From assembly GCF_947242115.1 (NCBI RefSeq), contig NC_074716.1:990001-1054000 (forward strand): a stretch of 64,000 nt of DNA, given 5' to 3'. Positions 11,401 through 20,710 of this stretch are shown piece by piece. The notes under the pieces were generated by a model. It had not been told where the DNA came from. It did not search any database and saw nothing but the letters and a program-made list of their open reading frames with translations. The stretch is from Biomphalaria glabrata. Taxonomy: Eukaryota; Mollusca; Gastropoda; Planorbidae. The translations under genes and the position numbers were made by a program. Each line of letters opens with the position of its first letter. The first letter of the stretch is position 1.

Positions 11401-11889
11401 GTTACTGCATGACTGGGCGTTGAGGTGCATTATTTTAAGCAGACTGGAGGATATAGTCACCAGAGGCGTAGCACATTTTGAAGACACCGGAGGAGTAATA
11501 TCCCGAATTATAGGTTTTTGATGGGGACATCTGACCTCTGTTGTGTGAGGAGCAATAGGGGTGGGGTGGTTAATAAAACAGTTTAGTAGGGAACTGCTGA
11601 ACTCTGTCGTAGAAGAAATGACAGGGGTAGGGGTGGGGTTAACAACACAGTTAAGAGTCCTGGAAACTGTGTGACATGTATCTGTTGAGTTGAATTGCGG
11701 TAGGTTATACCATAGGCGAATAAGACGCCCAGCCCTAGACCCACGAACTGTCGGCAGTTTACGCCCGATGCCAAGTCGACGAATATTTCGGAAAACCTCG
11801 CTGTCTAGTCGTGATTTGAGTAACACACATGTGCGTCCTATGCGACGTAATAAATTAGCGTCCATGACTCCAGTACGGTGATTTGACAC
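8497..11889 (-). mobile_element. L2-clade LINE, coding part and 3' end
   Basis: Contains the complete 1094-codon frame and a 3' end reading 'gcgctttataaataaaatt' into an ATT-repeat tail at 8497-8515. The 3' untranslated part is short (about 100 bp), as in L2 elements. The 5' boundary is not defined; it should lie between the start codon at 11889 and the satellite at 12477. No ORF1 is evident upstream. A 5'-truncated sister copy at 51562-51845 shares the 3' tail. Confidence 0.88.
8605..11889 (-). CDS. LINE endonuclease/reverse transcriptase, 1094 aa, uninterrupted
   Basis: Target-primed retrotransposition protein. Residues ~1-150 are basic with no known domain. Residues ~152-375 are an APE-type endonuclease with HLNAQS (Asn157), LSETWF (Glu184), IGDVNLHFD (~298-306) and SDH (~362-364). 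Residues ~590-870 are the reverse transcriptase with LDLSAAFDT (~721-729), GVPQGSVLGP (~779-788) and the catalytic FADD (~812-815). The C-terminal region ends in the L2-like HWLPVKARIDYK, YLSELITPY and GPKVWNSLPIDLR blocks. GVPQGSVLGP plus the C-terminal pattern points to L2/CR1. All expected catalytic residues are present and there is no internal stop, so the copy looks recent and could be functional if its 5' end is complete. GDVN instead of GDFN is a minor variation. The start chosen is the first Met; the second, at codon 9, is also possible. Confidence 0.93.
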   Translation of the reverse strand: MSNHRTGVMDANLLRRIGRTCVLLKSRLDSEVFRNIRRLGIGRKLPTVRGSRAGRLIRLWYNLPQFNSTDTCHTVSRTLNCVVNPTPTPVISSTTEFSSSLLNCFINHPTPIAPHTTEVRCPHQKPIIRDITPPVSSKCATPLVTISSSLLKIMHLNAQSCSNKTLELADTITDDSYDIVFLSETWFKEVGDEPRTIELTPPGFILKSLPRKTGSGGGLAILYRDSLAKYVTIRPESSTYTTFEMCEFRLSHHSRTLTFIFLYRPPPSKRNKLTTKVFIEEFQDLLDSHISTKDLFVIGDVNLHFDSENETYAMSLKNALKDRNLDQLINVPTHVKGHTLDWIVTNASELVAKLNVSDRGLSDHFLVNFEMRLSKAKRPKKNVTSRKLKAIDIASFKMDVTSLLLQQSNTDVLGNYNSCLKKLLDSHAPLVTRTVSVRPSAPWLTEDIKTAKLIRRRAERTFQKTGLTIHRQIYIREKNKVNRMIRDAKASHIRQKIENSDSSKELFRITAEMLGGANNERLPSSVPLSELPDSFNRFFIGKIEQIRNDMPSLSSQLDHSPIFQNTPFCEFQRVSEDYVKSTILKMPNKSCDLDPIPTSLLLECLDELVPTITNIVNSSLTSGIVPQQFKHALVRPLLKKSSLDPECLKNYRPVSNLPFLSKLLERIVLVQILSHLEQYCLLEEFQSAYRKCRSTETAVVRVLNDLLHNSDKGHISILSMLDLSAAFDTLDHEIMMARFSATFGLAGVVLKWLGSYLTERTQSVVVSGTESTSLLLKYGVPQGSVLGPVLFTMYTYPLSGVIRPTGILYHFFADDSQLYDSSVPSEVSHLAENISGTVARVSDWMVENKLKMNEDKTEIIKIGTRNNVSKVESTDSLFITNCHVPFVHVVRNLGVFFDSTLSFDPHINQLCKGLYLQLRRLGQIRPYLTTESTKTLAVAFILSRLDYCNAVLAGIPDDKIAKLQRIQNNAARIVLKKTRQDSATTLLRTLHWLPVKARIDYKVATLCHQCIYNNEMPLYLSELITPYVPQRTLRSMDSTLLVVPRFSLKSYGLRAFSVHGPKVWNSLPIDLRQTTCYTTFKKNIKTYLFKTFLD

Positions 11890-12476
11890 ACTAGGACTGA
11901 TGACACACAGGTTTGCGCTCCGACTGCTATGTAGTGGCCACGGTACACGGTTTTACCAAGCACATCAATCCCTCGGGCTATGAGTATCACTCTGTTACTG
12001 TTTATATAGATGCTTGTTAAACTAAAGGATAGTAAATGAATACAAAAACTAATTAAATTTAATTAACGTGACTTAAATCTATCGAACTAAATACACCAAT
12101 CTATAGACGAAATCAACACAAATCTAATGGTATAAGAAAGATCACTTAGCTCTAGAAAATAGCAACACAAAAATCCTCCAAAACGAGAGACGAAAAAACA
12201 CGACTGCTGCCTGCTGGCGCAACAAAACAAAGGTTACAAAATAAAGTTGTTGCAGACGGCTGGGGCTGGCGGAAGGCAGGTTTCGAAACCATTAGAAGGC
12301 CTGTAGACATGCGACCTAATTTCAAGAACCCTCTAGACCAGTTACTAACCACTGCTCTGCTCCTTCCAGCACCCAGCTTCGTTACCCCCTCCCCTCCCCA
12401 TGCACGAAACACATCAACCAAGATGTAAACACGTCCAACTACCGGATGTTTTTCTCGTGTAGCAGGCATGCGCGCG
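11890..12476. other. 5' flank of the L2 LINE
   Basis: Probably holds the LINE 5' UTR and promoter, but no boundary, target duplication or ORF1 could be recognised. A 105-codon minus-strand frame at 12152-12469 has no family resemblance and is not called. Confidence 0.4.
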
Positions 12477-14105
12477 TCAGAAGGTCATGTTATAAACAAC
12501 ATCTTGAGGTCAGACGGTTAGGTTATGAACAACTTTCGAGGGCGCCACGTGCTAATGTCAGAAGGTCATGTTATAAACAACAGCTTGAGGTCAGACGGTT
12601 AGATTATGAACAACTTTCGAAAGCGCCAGTGCTAATGTCAGAAGGTTATGTTATAAACAACATCTTGAGGTCAGACGGTTAGGTTATGAACAACTGTCGA
12701 GGGCGCCAGTGCAAATGCCAGAAGGTCATGTTATAAACAACATCTTGAGGTCAGACGGTTAGGTTATGAACAACTTTCGAGGGCGCCACGTGCTAATGTC
12801 AGAAGGTCATGTTATAAACAACATCTTGAGGTCAGACGGTTAGGTTATGAACAACTTTCGAGGGCGCCACGTGCTAATGTCAGAAGGTCATGTTATAAAC
12901 AACAGCTTGAGGTCAGACGGTTAGATTATGAACAACTTTCGAAAGCGCCAGTGCTAATGTCAGAAGGTTATGTTATAAACAACATCTTGAGGTCAGACGG
13001 TTAGGTTATGAACAACTGTCGAGGGCGCCAGTGCAAATGCCAGAAGGTCATGTTATAAACAACATCTTGAGGTCAGACGGTTAGGTTATGAACAACTTTC
13101 GAGGGCGCCACGTGCTAATGTCAGAAGGTCATGTTATCAACAACATCTTGAGGTCAGACGGTTAGATTATGAACAAATTTCGAGGGCGCCAGTGCTAATG
13201 TCAGAAGGTCATGTTATCAACAACAGCTTGAGGTCAGACGGTTAGATTATGAACAACTTTCGAGGGCGCCAGTGCTAATGTCAGAAGGTCATGTTATAAA
13301 CAACATCTTGAGGTCAGACGGTTAGGTTATGAACAACTTTCGAGGGCGCCACGTGCTAATGTCAGAAGGTCATGTTATAAACAACATCTTGAGGTCAGAC
13401 GGTTAGGTTATGAACAACTTTCGAGGGCGCCAGTGCTAATGTCAGAAGGTCATGTTATCAACAACATCTTGAGGTCAGACGGTTAGGTTATAAACAACTT
13501 TCGAGGGCGCCACGTGCTAATGTCAGAAGGTCATGTTATAAAGAACATCTTGAGGTCAGACGGTTAGGTTATGAACAACTTTCGAGGGCGTCACGTGCTA
13601 ATGTCAGAAGGTCATGTTATAAAGAACATCTTGAGGTCAGACGGTTAGGTTATGAACAACTTTCGAGGGCGCCACGTGCTAATGTCAGAAGGTCATGTTA
13701 TAAAGAACATCTTGAGGTCAGACGGTTAGGTTATGAACAACTTTCGAGGGCGCCACGTGCTAATGTCAGAAGGTCATGTTATAAACAACATCTTGAGGTC
13801 AGACGGTTAGGTTATGAACAAATTTCGAGGGCGCCAGTGCTAATGTCAGAAGGTCGTGTTATAAACAACATCTTGAGGTCAGACGGTTAGGTTATAAACA
13901 ACTTTCGAGGGCGCCACGTGCTAATGTCAGAAGGTCATGTTATAAAGAACATCTTGAGGTCAGACGGTTAGGTTATGAACAACTTTCGAGGGCGCCACGT
14001 GCTAATGTCAGAAGGTCATGTTATAAACAACATCTTGAGGTCAGACGGTTAGGTTATGAACAACTTTCGAGGGCGCCACGTGCTAATGTCAGAAGGTCAT
14101 GTTGT
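12477..14105. repeat. ~81-bp satellite with higher-order units
   Basis: About 20 tandem copies of a unit containing 'tcagaaggtcatgttataaa', 'cttgaggtcagacggttagg', 'ttatgaacaactttcgaggg' and 'cgcca(cg)tgctaatg'. Adjacent unit starts at 12477 and 12558 give 81 bp. Variant units (cgaaagcgcc; aacagcttgag; gcaaatgcc) recur in the same order about 322 bp apart, marking four-unit higher-order duplication. Many units contain CACGTG. Confidence 0.93.
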
Positions 14106-14224
14106 GAAAAACCTTTCGATTCAATAAAAAAAATCAGCGAATTTTTTGATCATTTAGTTTGAATACATTTATTTTGCGGTTATTCCCTTTAGACAAGCAT
14201 TGTTTTTAAAATGTATTTATCTTC

Positions 14225-14680
14225 TTATCTTATATAATACACACGTTACTTCAAAAAAGAAGATGATTACGTCCTACGCGTCATGCATTTAGTCATGCAT
14301 ATTAACCAATGACTTAAATTCTGCCAAGTCACTGGTTTTACTGGCTAGCTCAGGCAACCCATTCCATGCTCTAATAGCACTAGGGAAAAAGGAGTATTTG
14401 TACAAATTTGTCCTAGCTTATGTGACGAGGAATGTGCCTTGATCTTTGTGTCTTTCAGAGTATTTTATTAAATTGTGTTTTTGTATTTGAAGTTTATGGT
14501 TCAGTGTTTTATGTATGATTGCTACTTTACTTTTGAGTCTTCTGTCCTGAAGGCGATCTCTAAATTTAGTGATTTTACTAAAGGTGTTACTCTGGTTAAG
14601 TGTGAATATTCGTTTGTTATGAATCTCACTGCTTTATTTTTTCTGTTTCGCATGTTTAGAATTAAATTTGAAACAGATTT
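14225..14680 (-). mobile_element. LINE reverse-transcriptase C-terminus and 3' end
   Basis: The minus strand gives RNKAVRFITNEYSHLTRVTP, then SKVAIIHKTLNHKLQIQKHN, then a stretch equivalent to FFPSAIRAWNGLPELASK and DLAEFKSLVNMHD before a stop. The 3' region 'cgcgtaggacgtaatcatct' and 'gaagtaacgtgtgtattata' follows. Frame changes are present. This is the best copy of the family whose 3' ends recur at 6660, 7841, 21478, 25060, 25845, 51440 and 53925. Confidence 0.8.
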
Positions 14681-15405
14681 GGGGCATATATTTCATTTTC
14701 TACAAATGGCGCGAGTCACGGACCGCCTTATTAAAAAGAAAATAAATAATTGAATTCATAGCACCGAGAAATTGCATCTTTATTACTATGGTCTGAAGTC
14801 TCCTTGAGCTGTATAGCACCGCGTTACGGGCTGAATATGTCCCACAGGCCGAAGATTGTGCATCAGTGCACTCTAGCATTAGGTGCGTGCACAACATAAC
14901 GACATGACATGCCACAAGCTAGCTCCACCGATTCGCTCCACCCAATCCACCTTGTACACACTAATTTATCTTTAACCGAACCGCAAGCTGAATGAACGCA
15001 AAAAAAAAATGATTAAGAGAATATAGTTCAGACATTTTTAATTGTCTATTAGTACAGCTCAATAGGGAAATAACACGTTGTTTGCATTCGTTTTCTTGTG
15101 ACACCATAGTCATAGGATTTGTCTCCCTTTCTTTGGCAGTGACATTGATTCCCAAATTACGTATTTGTAAAACAAGTACAAATGGTTTAGAGTAGGTAGG
15201 CTACTAGATCTATAACACGAGATCTTATTATTGTGTAGGTTTGCTGGACCATAATATGTTGGTCTAAAATGTGTGCGACACTTGAATTAAGAGTTATTCT
15301 TTTCTACAAACCCGAGCAGACGACATAAAAGCAGAATTGTCGGAGTTACATTATTGAGTCTATAATGTCTGCATTTCAAAGAAAATTATAAAATAGCGTA
15401 AATGA
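14681..15405. other. no gene recognised
   Basis: AT-rich DNA with no exon, family repeat or RNA gene that I could support. Confidence 0.4.
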
Positions 15406-15678
15406 AGTTTCCCTTTTAGATCATGCGATCTACAGGGTAGATGATGTTTAGGCCATCTGTTTATTTGGCCAACGGTTAACGAGTAGGGTGTCATGTGGCC
15501 GGACAACGACCAACTGTCTTTAATTTCCAGAACTTAAATCAGGTACCCATCTGAGTTGGGTGAAGTCAGAGGCGTCCTAAAAATTCCGAAATTAAAAACC
15601 AAAATCTTCACCGAGATTCGAGCCCAGGATCTCCAGGTTCGGAAGCCCAGAGTTTAACCATTCAGACACCGTGGCCCC
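15406..15678 (-). mobile_element. tRNA-derived SINE, family 1
   Basis: Diverged full-length copy. The tRNA-like head on the minus strand is at 15610-15675 and the 'ttttagatcatgcgatcta' tail end is at 15412. Confidence 0.85.
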
Positions 15679-15711
15679 AAAAAAGATAGATATTTAATAA
15701 TATTAAAGTAC

Positions 15712-16045
15712 ACATTTTCAAACCTTGCAATCTATAAGACAGCTGATATAACGATCATCTGTTTCTATGTTCGACGGTTAACGAGGGTGTCATGTGGCCA
15801 GCACAACGACCAACCGCATTTATGTTACCCCAACTAATAGATACACATTTGTGCTGGGTGGGATCAGAGGGTGCCCTGAAAATCCTAAAATTCAAAATCC
15901 CAGTCATAAAGACTAAGACTAAGACTGCTTTATTGATCCTTACGGAAATTTGTTGTGACTACAAGGACTCGTTTCTCATATAAAGACAACACAACAGAAA
16001 CAAGGTTCGAAGCCGTGTGCTTTATCCCTCAGCCGCAACAGTTGT
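15712..16045 (-). mobile_element. family-1 SINE split by another repeat
   Basis: SINE body from 15718 to about 15905 ('aaaatcccagtc'). The remnant of the head ('aggttcgaagccgtgtgctt') reappears at about 16001. Between them lies a different repeat, also present at 22232-22330, so the SINE is older than that insertion. Confidence 0.75.
15906..16000. repeat. dispersed repeat inserted in a SINE
   Basis: 'gactaagactaagactgctt' through 'acacaacagaaaca'. It matches 22232-22330 closely ('ggaaatttgttgtg', 'tacaaggac', 'tctcatataaa', 'acaacacaacagaaaca'). No internal promoter or coding sequence was recognised. Confidence 0.7.
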
Positions 16046-16079
16046 AATATTACATTGTCCGAAATCTAATTAGCGTAAG

Positions 16080-16205
16080 CTGGAACGCCAGGGACCATTC
16101 TCGACGGTAGATGGGCTCTTCAGGCAAATGCCCAACCTGTGGCAGTGGATGTGTATCTAGAATTAAAGCTTTTTAGTCACATTAGAAGTTGCAAAGGGAA
16201 ATAAT
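16080..16205 (+). pseudogene. LINE C-terminal zinc-finger relic
   Basis: Translation with one stop reads CPTCGSGCVSRIK..SHIRSC, the single C2HC-like finger found at the end of many non-LTR retrotransposon polymerases. Similar pieces lie at 50577-50998 and 55138-55225. The rest of the element is absent. Confidence 0.6.
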
Positions 16206-16339
16206 TATTTCCAGACGTAGAATGCCAGAGATCCTTGAATGATGTAAATAGAATATATACCACACCAGAGCTCCTCATTGTCACGGGTGCCGGAGTATAA
16301 TTTTAGCTTCTTTAACCTTTCATTGTATGGTATGTTTAA
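16206..16339. other. short spacer, no gene
   Basis: Nothing recognised between the LINE relic and the satellite. Confidence 0.4.
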
Positions 16340-18630
16340 GTGTGTGTTTTTCTGTCTTCTTTGTATAAGTGTACTTGAATGTTACTCTGCATGAAATGTT
16401 CTTGTATAAAGTGTTCTTGTATGTTCTTAGTAAGGAGTGTTCTTGTATGTTATTTATAAGGAGTGTTCTTGTATGTTATTAGTAAGGAGTGTTCGTGTAT
16501 GTTCTTTGTAAGGAATGTTCTTGTATGTTATTTGTAAGGAGTGTTCTTGTATGTTATTTGTAAGGAGTGTTCTTGTATATTATTTGTAAGGAGTGTTCTT
16601 GTATGTTATTTGTCAGGAGTGTTCTTGTATGTTATTAGTAAGGAGTGTTCTTGTATGTTCTTTGTAAGGAGTGTTGTTGTATGTTATTTGTAAGGAGTGT
16701 TCTTGTATGTTCTTTGTCAGGAGTGTTCTTGTATGTTATTTTTAAGGAGTGTTCTTGTATGTTATTTGTAAGGAGTGTTGTTGTATGTTTTTTGTAAGGA
16801 GTGTTCTTGTATGTTATTTGTAAGGAGTGTTCTTGTCTGTTATTAGTAAGGAGTGTTCTTGTATGTTCTTTGTAAGGAATGTTGTTGTATGTTATTTGTA
16901 AGGAGTGTTCTTGTATGTTATTTGTAAGGAGTGTTGTTGTATGTTATTTGTAAGGAGTGTTCTTGTATGTTCTTTGTAAGGAATGTTCTTGTATGTTATT
17001 TGTAAGGAGTGTTGTTGTATGTTATTTGTAAGGAGTGTTTTTGTATGTTCTTTGTAAGGAATGTTCTTGTATGTTATTTGTAAGGAGTGTTCTTGTATGT
17101 TATTTGTAAGGATTGTTCTTGTATGTTATTTGTAAGGAGTGTTGTTGTATGTTATTTGTAAGGAGTGTTCTTGTATGTTCTTTGTCATGAGTGTTCTTGT
17201 ATGTTATTTGTAAGGAGTGTTCTTGTATGTTCTTTGTCAGGAGTGTTCTTGTATGTTATTTGTAAGGAGTGTTCTTGTATGTTATTTGTAAGGAGTGTTC
17301 TTGTATGTTCTTTGTAAGGAGTGTTCTTGTATGTTATTTGTAAGGAGTGTTCTTGTATGTTATTTGTAAGGAGTGTTGTTGTATGTTATTTGTAAGGAGT
17401 GTTCTTGTATGTTCTTTGTAAGGAGTGTTGTTTTATGTTATTTGTAAGGAGTGTTCTTGTATGTTATTTGTAAGGAGTGTTGTTGTATGTTATTTGTAAG
17501 GAGTGTTCTTGTATGTTCTTTGTAAGGAGTGTTGTTGTATGTTATTTGTAAGGAGTGTTCTTGTATGTTCTTTGTAAGGAGTGTTGTTGTATGTTATTTG
17601 TAAGGAGTGTTCTTGTATGTTATTTGTAAGGAGTGTTGTTGTATGTTATTTGTAAGGAGTGTTCTTGTATGTTATTTGTAAGCAGTGTTGTATGTTATTT
17701 GTAAGGAGTGTTCTTGTATGTTCTTTGTAAGGAGTGTTGTTTTATGTTATTTGTAAGGAGTGTTCTTGTATGTTATTTGTAAGGAGTGTTGTTGTATGTT
17801 ATTTGTAAGGAGTGTTCTTGTATGTTTTTTGTAAGGAGTGTTGTTGTATGTTATTTGTAAGGAGTGTTCTTGTATGTTCTTTGTAAGGAGTGTTGTTGTA
17901 TGTTCTTTGTAAGGAGTGTTCTTGTATGTTATTTGTAAGGAGTGTTGTTGTATGTTATTTGTAAGGAGTGTTCTTGTATGTTATTTGTAAGCAGTGTTGT
18001 ATGTTATTTGTAAGGAGTGTTCTTGTATGTTATTTGTAAGCAGTGTTCTTGTATGTTATTTGTAAGCAGTGTTGTTGTATGTTCTTTGTCAGGAGTGTTC
18101 TTGTATGTTATTTGTAAGGAGTGTTCTTGTATGTTATTTGTAAGGAGTGTTCTTGTATGTTATTTGTAAGGAGTGTTCTTGTATGTTATTTGTAAGGAGT
18201 GTTCTTGTATGTTATTTGTAAGGAGTGTTCTTGTATGTTATTTGTAAGGAGTGTTCTTGTATGTTATTTGTAAGGAGTGTTCTTGTATGTTCTTTGCATG
18301 AAATGTTGTTGTCTGTTCTTTGAATGGAATATTCTTGTATGTTCTTTGTATAGAGTGCACTTGTATTTTCTTTGCATGGCATGTTCTTGTATGGTCTTTG
18401 TATAGAATGCAATAGTATGTTCTTTGTAAGGAGTGTTCTTGTATTTTCTTTGAAAGGAGAGTTCTTGTCTGTTCTTTTTATAGAGTGCACTTGTATGTTC
18501 TTTGCATGGAATGTTCTTGTATGCTCTTTGCAAGGCGAGTTCTTGTATATTCTTTGTATAGATTGTTCTTGTATGTTCTTTGTATGGAGTGTTCTAGTAT
18601 GCTCTTTGTATGCAGTGTTCTTGTATGAAA
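16340..18630. repeat. 26-bp satellite, about 85 copies
   Basis: Unit 'ttgtatgttatttgtaagga' plus 'gtgttc'. Repeated starts give exactly 26 bp over most of the array. Main variants are tt(a/c)tttgt, gttgttg/gttcttg and aaggagt/cagga. The edges, especially 18290-18630, are degenerate. Both strands stay open over long stretches because the unit has few stops; these frames are not genes. Confidence 0.95.
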
Positions 18631-18639
18631 TATAAAAAA

Positions 18640-19125
18640 AATGTTTATCATATCATTACACATTACAAATCAGAATCAATCCTAGTTTCCACATATATAT
18701 TAGACTTCATTTAAAAATTAATAATCTTAGATTAAATCTTAGACTTAATCATAGTTTTAGAGAGTTCGAACACGGGACTATCGAGGTGACAGTCGGGAGA
18801 GCATCAAAAGGCAGCGATACTTGTAACACTGGACGTAGTCTTAGTCTTAATCGTATAGATATCAAAGTTTTAATCATAAATTTTAATCTTAATATCAGCA
18901 TTAATCAGAGCCTTATTCTTTATTTGCTGCTAAGAACTATAATAATTGAGCTCTGTTATGATGGGTAGATTAAATTTTCAATAATCTGAGGTATTAGTTG
19001 GATACCAAACCTCTACACGTATTTGATAGTAGAAATGGTCAATGTATAAAAACTTTGTTGTTTAATCGATTATCTCTATAAAAACTTTTAAACAAACATT
19101 GTCCATAGCGAAATATTACTTGTAT
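18640..19125. other. no gene recognised
   Basis: AT-rich, with runs of 'aatcttagattaaatcttag'. No exon or named element. Confidence 0.4.
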
Positions 19126-19129
19126 TCAT

Positions 19130-19370
19130 CATCATCAGGTTGGCGTTTGCTGATGAGGTTGACTTCCGTATTGCTCGCGCCAGTGCTGCTTTTGGCAGAC
19201 TTCAAAAACAAGTGTGGCAACGGAGAGGACTCAGCATATCCACAAAACTGACAGTCTACAGTGCTGTAGTTTTCCCCTCACTCCTATATGCATCATAGAC
19301 CTGGACCCTATACTCCCGCCACACCAAAAAGCTAAACTCCTTCCACCTACGCTGTCTAAGGAGTACCCAT
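19130..19370 (+). pseudogene. LINE reverse-transcriptase fragment
   Basis: Translation gives RIARASAAFGRLQKQVWQRR, then GLSISTKLTVYSAVVFPSLL, then TWTLYSRHTKKLNSFHLRCL. This is the post-palm region of a non-LTR polymerase. One stop interrupts it where LLYA.TWT is expected to read LLYGSETWT. No ends are visible. Confidence 0.75.
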
Positions 19371-19473
19371 AAGGTGCGTTTACTATAACAGGAAGCACTG
19401 CTTTTAAATTGAATTCATAACTCGGAGTTGGCAAATATACAAAAAAAAAAAAAAAAGAAAAAGAGACATAAAC

Positions 19474-19623
19474 CTCATGAAATGTTCGTTTCGCTATTCG
19501 AGCCAGGTTGGCTTTGTTGTATCTCTGGGCCCCTGGCTCCACGATGGGTATGATGGAGACGATGAGGGCCATGACTCCACAGAAGATGAATGAATAGTTT
19601 CAGGACTGCAACTCTGATGGCTC
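19474..19623 (-). pseudogene. isolated exon-like piece of an unknown membrane protein
   Basis: On the minus strand a good acceptor (ttatcccacacag) is followed by GAIRVAVLKLFI, then in another frame FCGVMALIVSIIPIVEPGAQ and RYNKANLARIAKRTFHE, then a weak donor (gag|gtttat). The two frames would join if a 4-base duplication 'attc' in 'attcattcatc' were absent. The segment is hydrophobic then basic, as at the end of a transmembrane helix, and its codon use is richer in G/C than its surroundings. I do not recognise the family. It could be a relict or duplicated exon of a host transporter. Confidence 0.45.
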
Positions 19624-19704
19624 CTGTGTGGGATAATGAAAGAGAACATTATTAGGGGAGGAATAAAGGTGACATAAAATAATCCATTTATCATATTAGT
19701 CATT

Positions 19705-19868
19705 ATCATCTAACTCCATCTGAGTCAGGGCTTGAGAGGCTCAAATCCTCTCTTGCAAAAGCCCTGGACAGAAACCCTGCTGCTTTGCGTAGTGCATACA
19801 TGTCACCGTAGCGGGTCAAGAATTTTTGGTTTCCCAGACCTGTCGAGACGGAGATTATAACTTTGCAT
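19705..19868 (-). mobile_element. 3' tail of the RNase H LINE
   Basis: 5'-truncated copy nearly identical to 48830-48995 ('gggcttgagaggctcaaatc', 'ctcttgcaaaagccctggac', 'tttcccagacctgtcgagac'). It corresponds to the protein end RKTAGFLSRAFAREDLNLS. Confidence 0.8.
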
Positions 19869-20037
19869 CTGTGCATACTAATCTACAAGTGAGGATGTTA
19901 TGCGTTGGGTCATTTTCTCATGTTAGTTAGTGATTTATTTGTTACTAAACTTAACTTTAAAAATTTCAACTTAATCATTACAAATTTGAGTGTTTATTAA
20001 ATTATAATGTATTCCATATAAAACAATTCATTAACGA

Positions 20038-20539
20038 CAGTGGCGTAGCTAGCAATGTGCGGGTGGTGCTGGCCGCATGGGGCATCAAGTTATGAGGGGC
20101 ATCAAGCTGAGCACAAACTTTGTCAGTAAAAACTACACATTTGTATAACACATTAAGAAACACAAACAAATATTTGTATGTCTATGCTTTGTTTTTCTCC
20201 TCTTTTCTTTCTTCCATTACATGTAAGGTGTAGAACATGTTGAATCAAATTGACTACATTTGTTTAAAGCCCTGAAGGCAACGCACTTGTACACTTTCTT
20301 CTGTGGTACATGGTAAAAGGATACTACATTGTTCAATGCGATAAATTGCTAGTAAGAAAGCACTAAGATGTATCTTTTTTGTAAAATTGATTTTATTCCG
20401 AATCAGCAATACTTGAACATTGACTACATATATATTTCTATTGGAGAAAAAAGGACGTTTTACTGTTTCGTTCCCTTTTTTTGGAGGACAATATGAAGAC
20501 CTGCCGCACCGGGCATCAAGTACCCTAGCTACGCCACTG
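20038..20539. mobile_element. MITE with CAGTGGCGTAGCTAG inverted ends
   Basis: Left end 'cagtggcgtagctag' and right end 'ctagctacgccactg' are perfect inverted 15-mers 502 bp apart. Near both ends 'gggcatcaagt' is also inverted. The flanking 8-mers 'attaacga' and 'attactaa' agree at five positions, so the target duplication is at best degraded. End sequence and length suggest a non-autonomous hAT-type element. No transposase is present. Confidence 0.85.
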
Positions 20540-20559
20540 ATTACTAATTGATTAACTCG

Positions 20560-20710
20560 TATGTCGTTTTGTTTTGATTGCTTCATGTATTGTTATCTAC
20601 TATGAATAACTGTGCAAAAGTCAAATTTAATCCGAGAATGGGAAGTTGGAGAAATTTGTACCAGACAGACGGACGGAGGGAGTTAATATAAGCTTTGTAA
20701 AGAAAAAAAA
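20560..20710 (+). repeat. dispersed repeat ('gatccgagaatggg' family)
   Basis: Shares 'atgaataactgtgcaaaa', 'atccgagaatggga' and 'accagacagacgga...gagtt.atata' with 60380-60500, 61085-61190 and 61305-61415. Function unknown; possibly a SINE or a LINE 3' end. Confidence 0.6.

Noticed and set aside
9072-11881. Plus-strand frames opposite the L2 protein
   Set aside because: Shadows of the real minus-strand coding frame, without any domain.
12152-12469. 105-codon minus-strand frame as LINE ORF1
   Set aside because: No coiled coil, RNA-binding motif, zinc knuckle or esterase pattern. It overlaps likely 5' UTR.
12477-18630. CRISPR-like regular arrays
   Set aside because: Units are contiguous and have no unique spacers. 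The host is an animal; these are satellites.
18212-18663. Overlapping open frames on both strands over the end of the 26-bp satellite
   Set aside because: The repeat unit simply has few stop codons. Frames on both strands mirror the unit, with no start context or conserved residue.
20030-20547. A clear 8-bp target duplication for the 20038-20539 MITE
   Set aside because: The flanking 8-mers agree at only five positions, so the element is called on its inverted ends alone.
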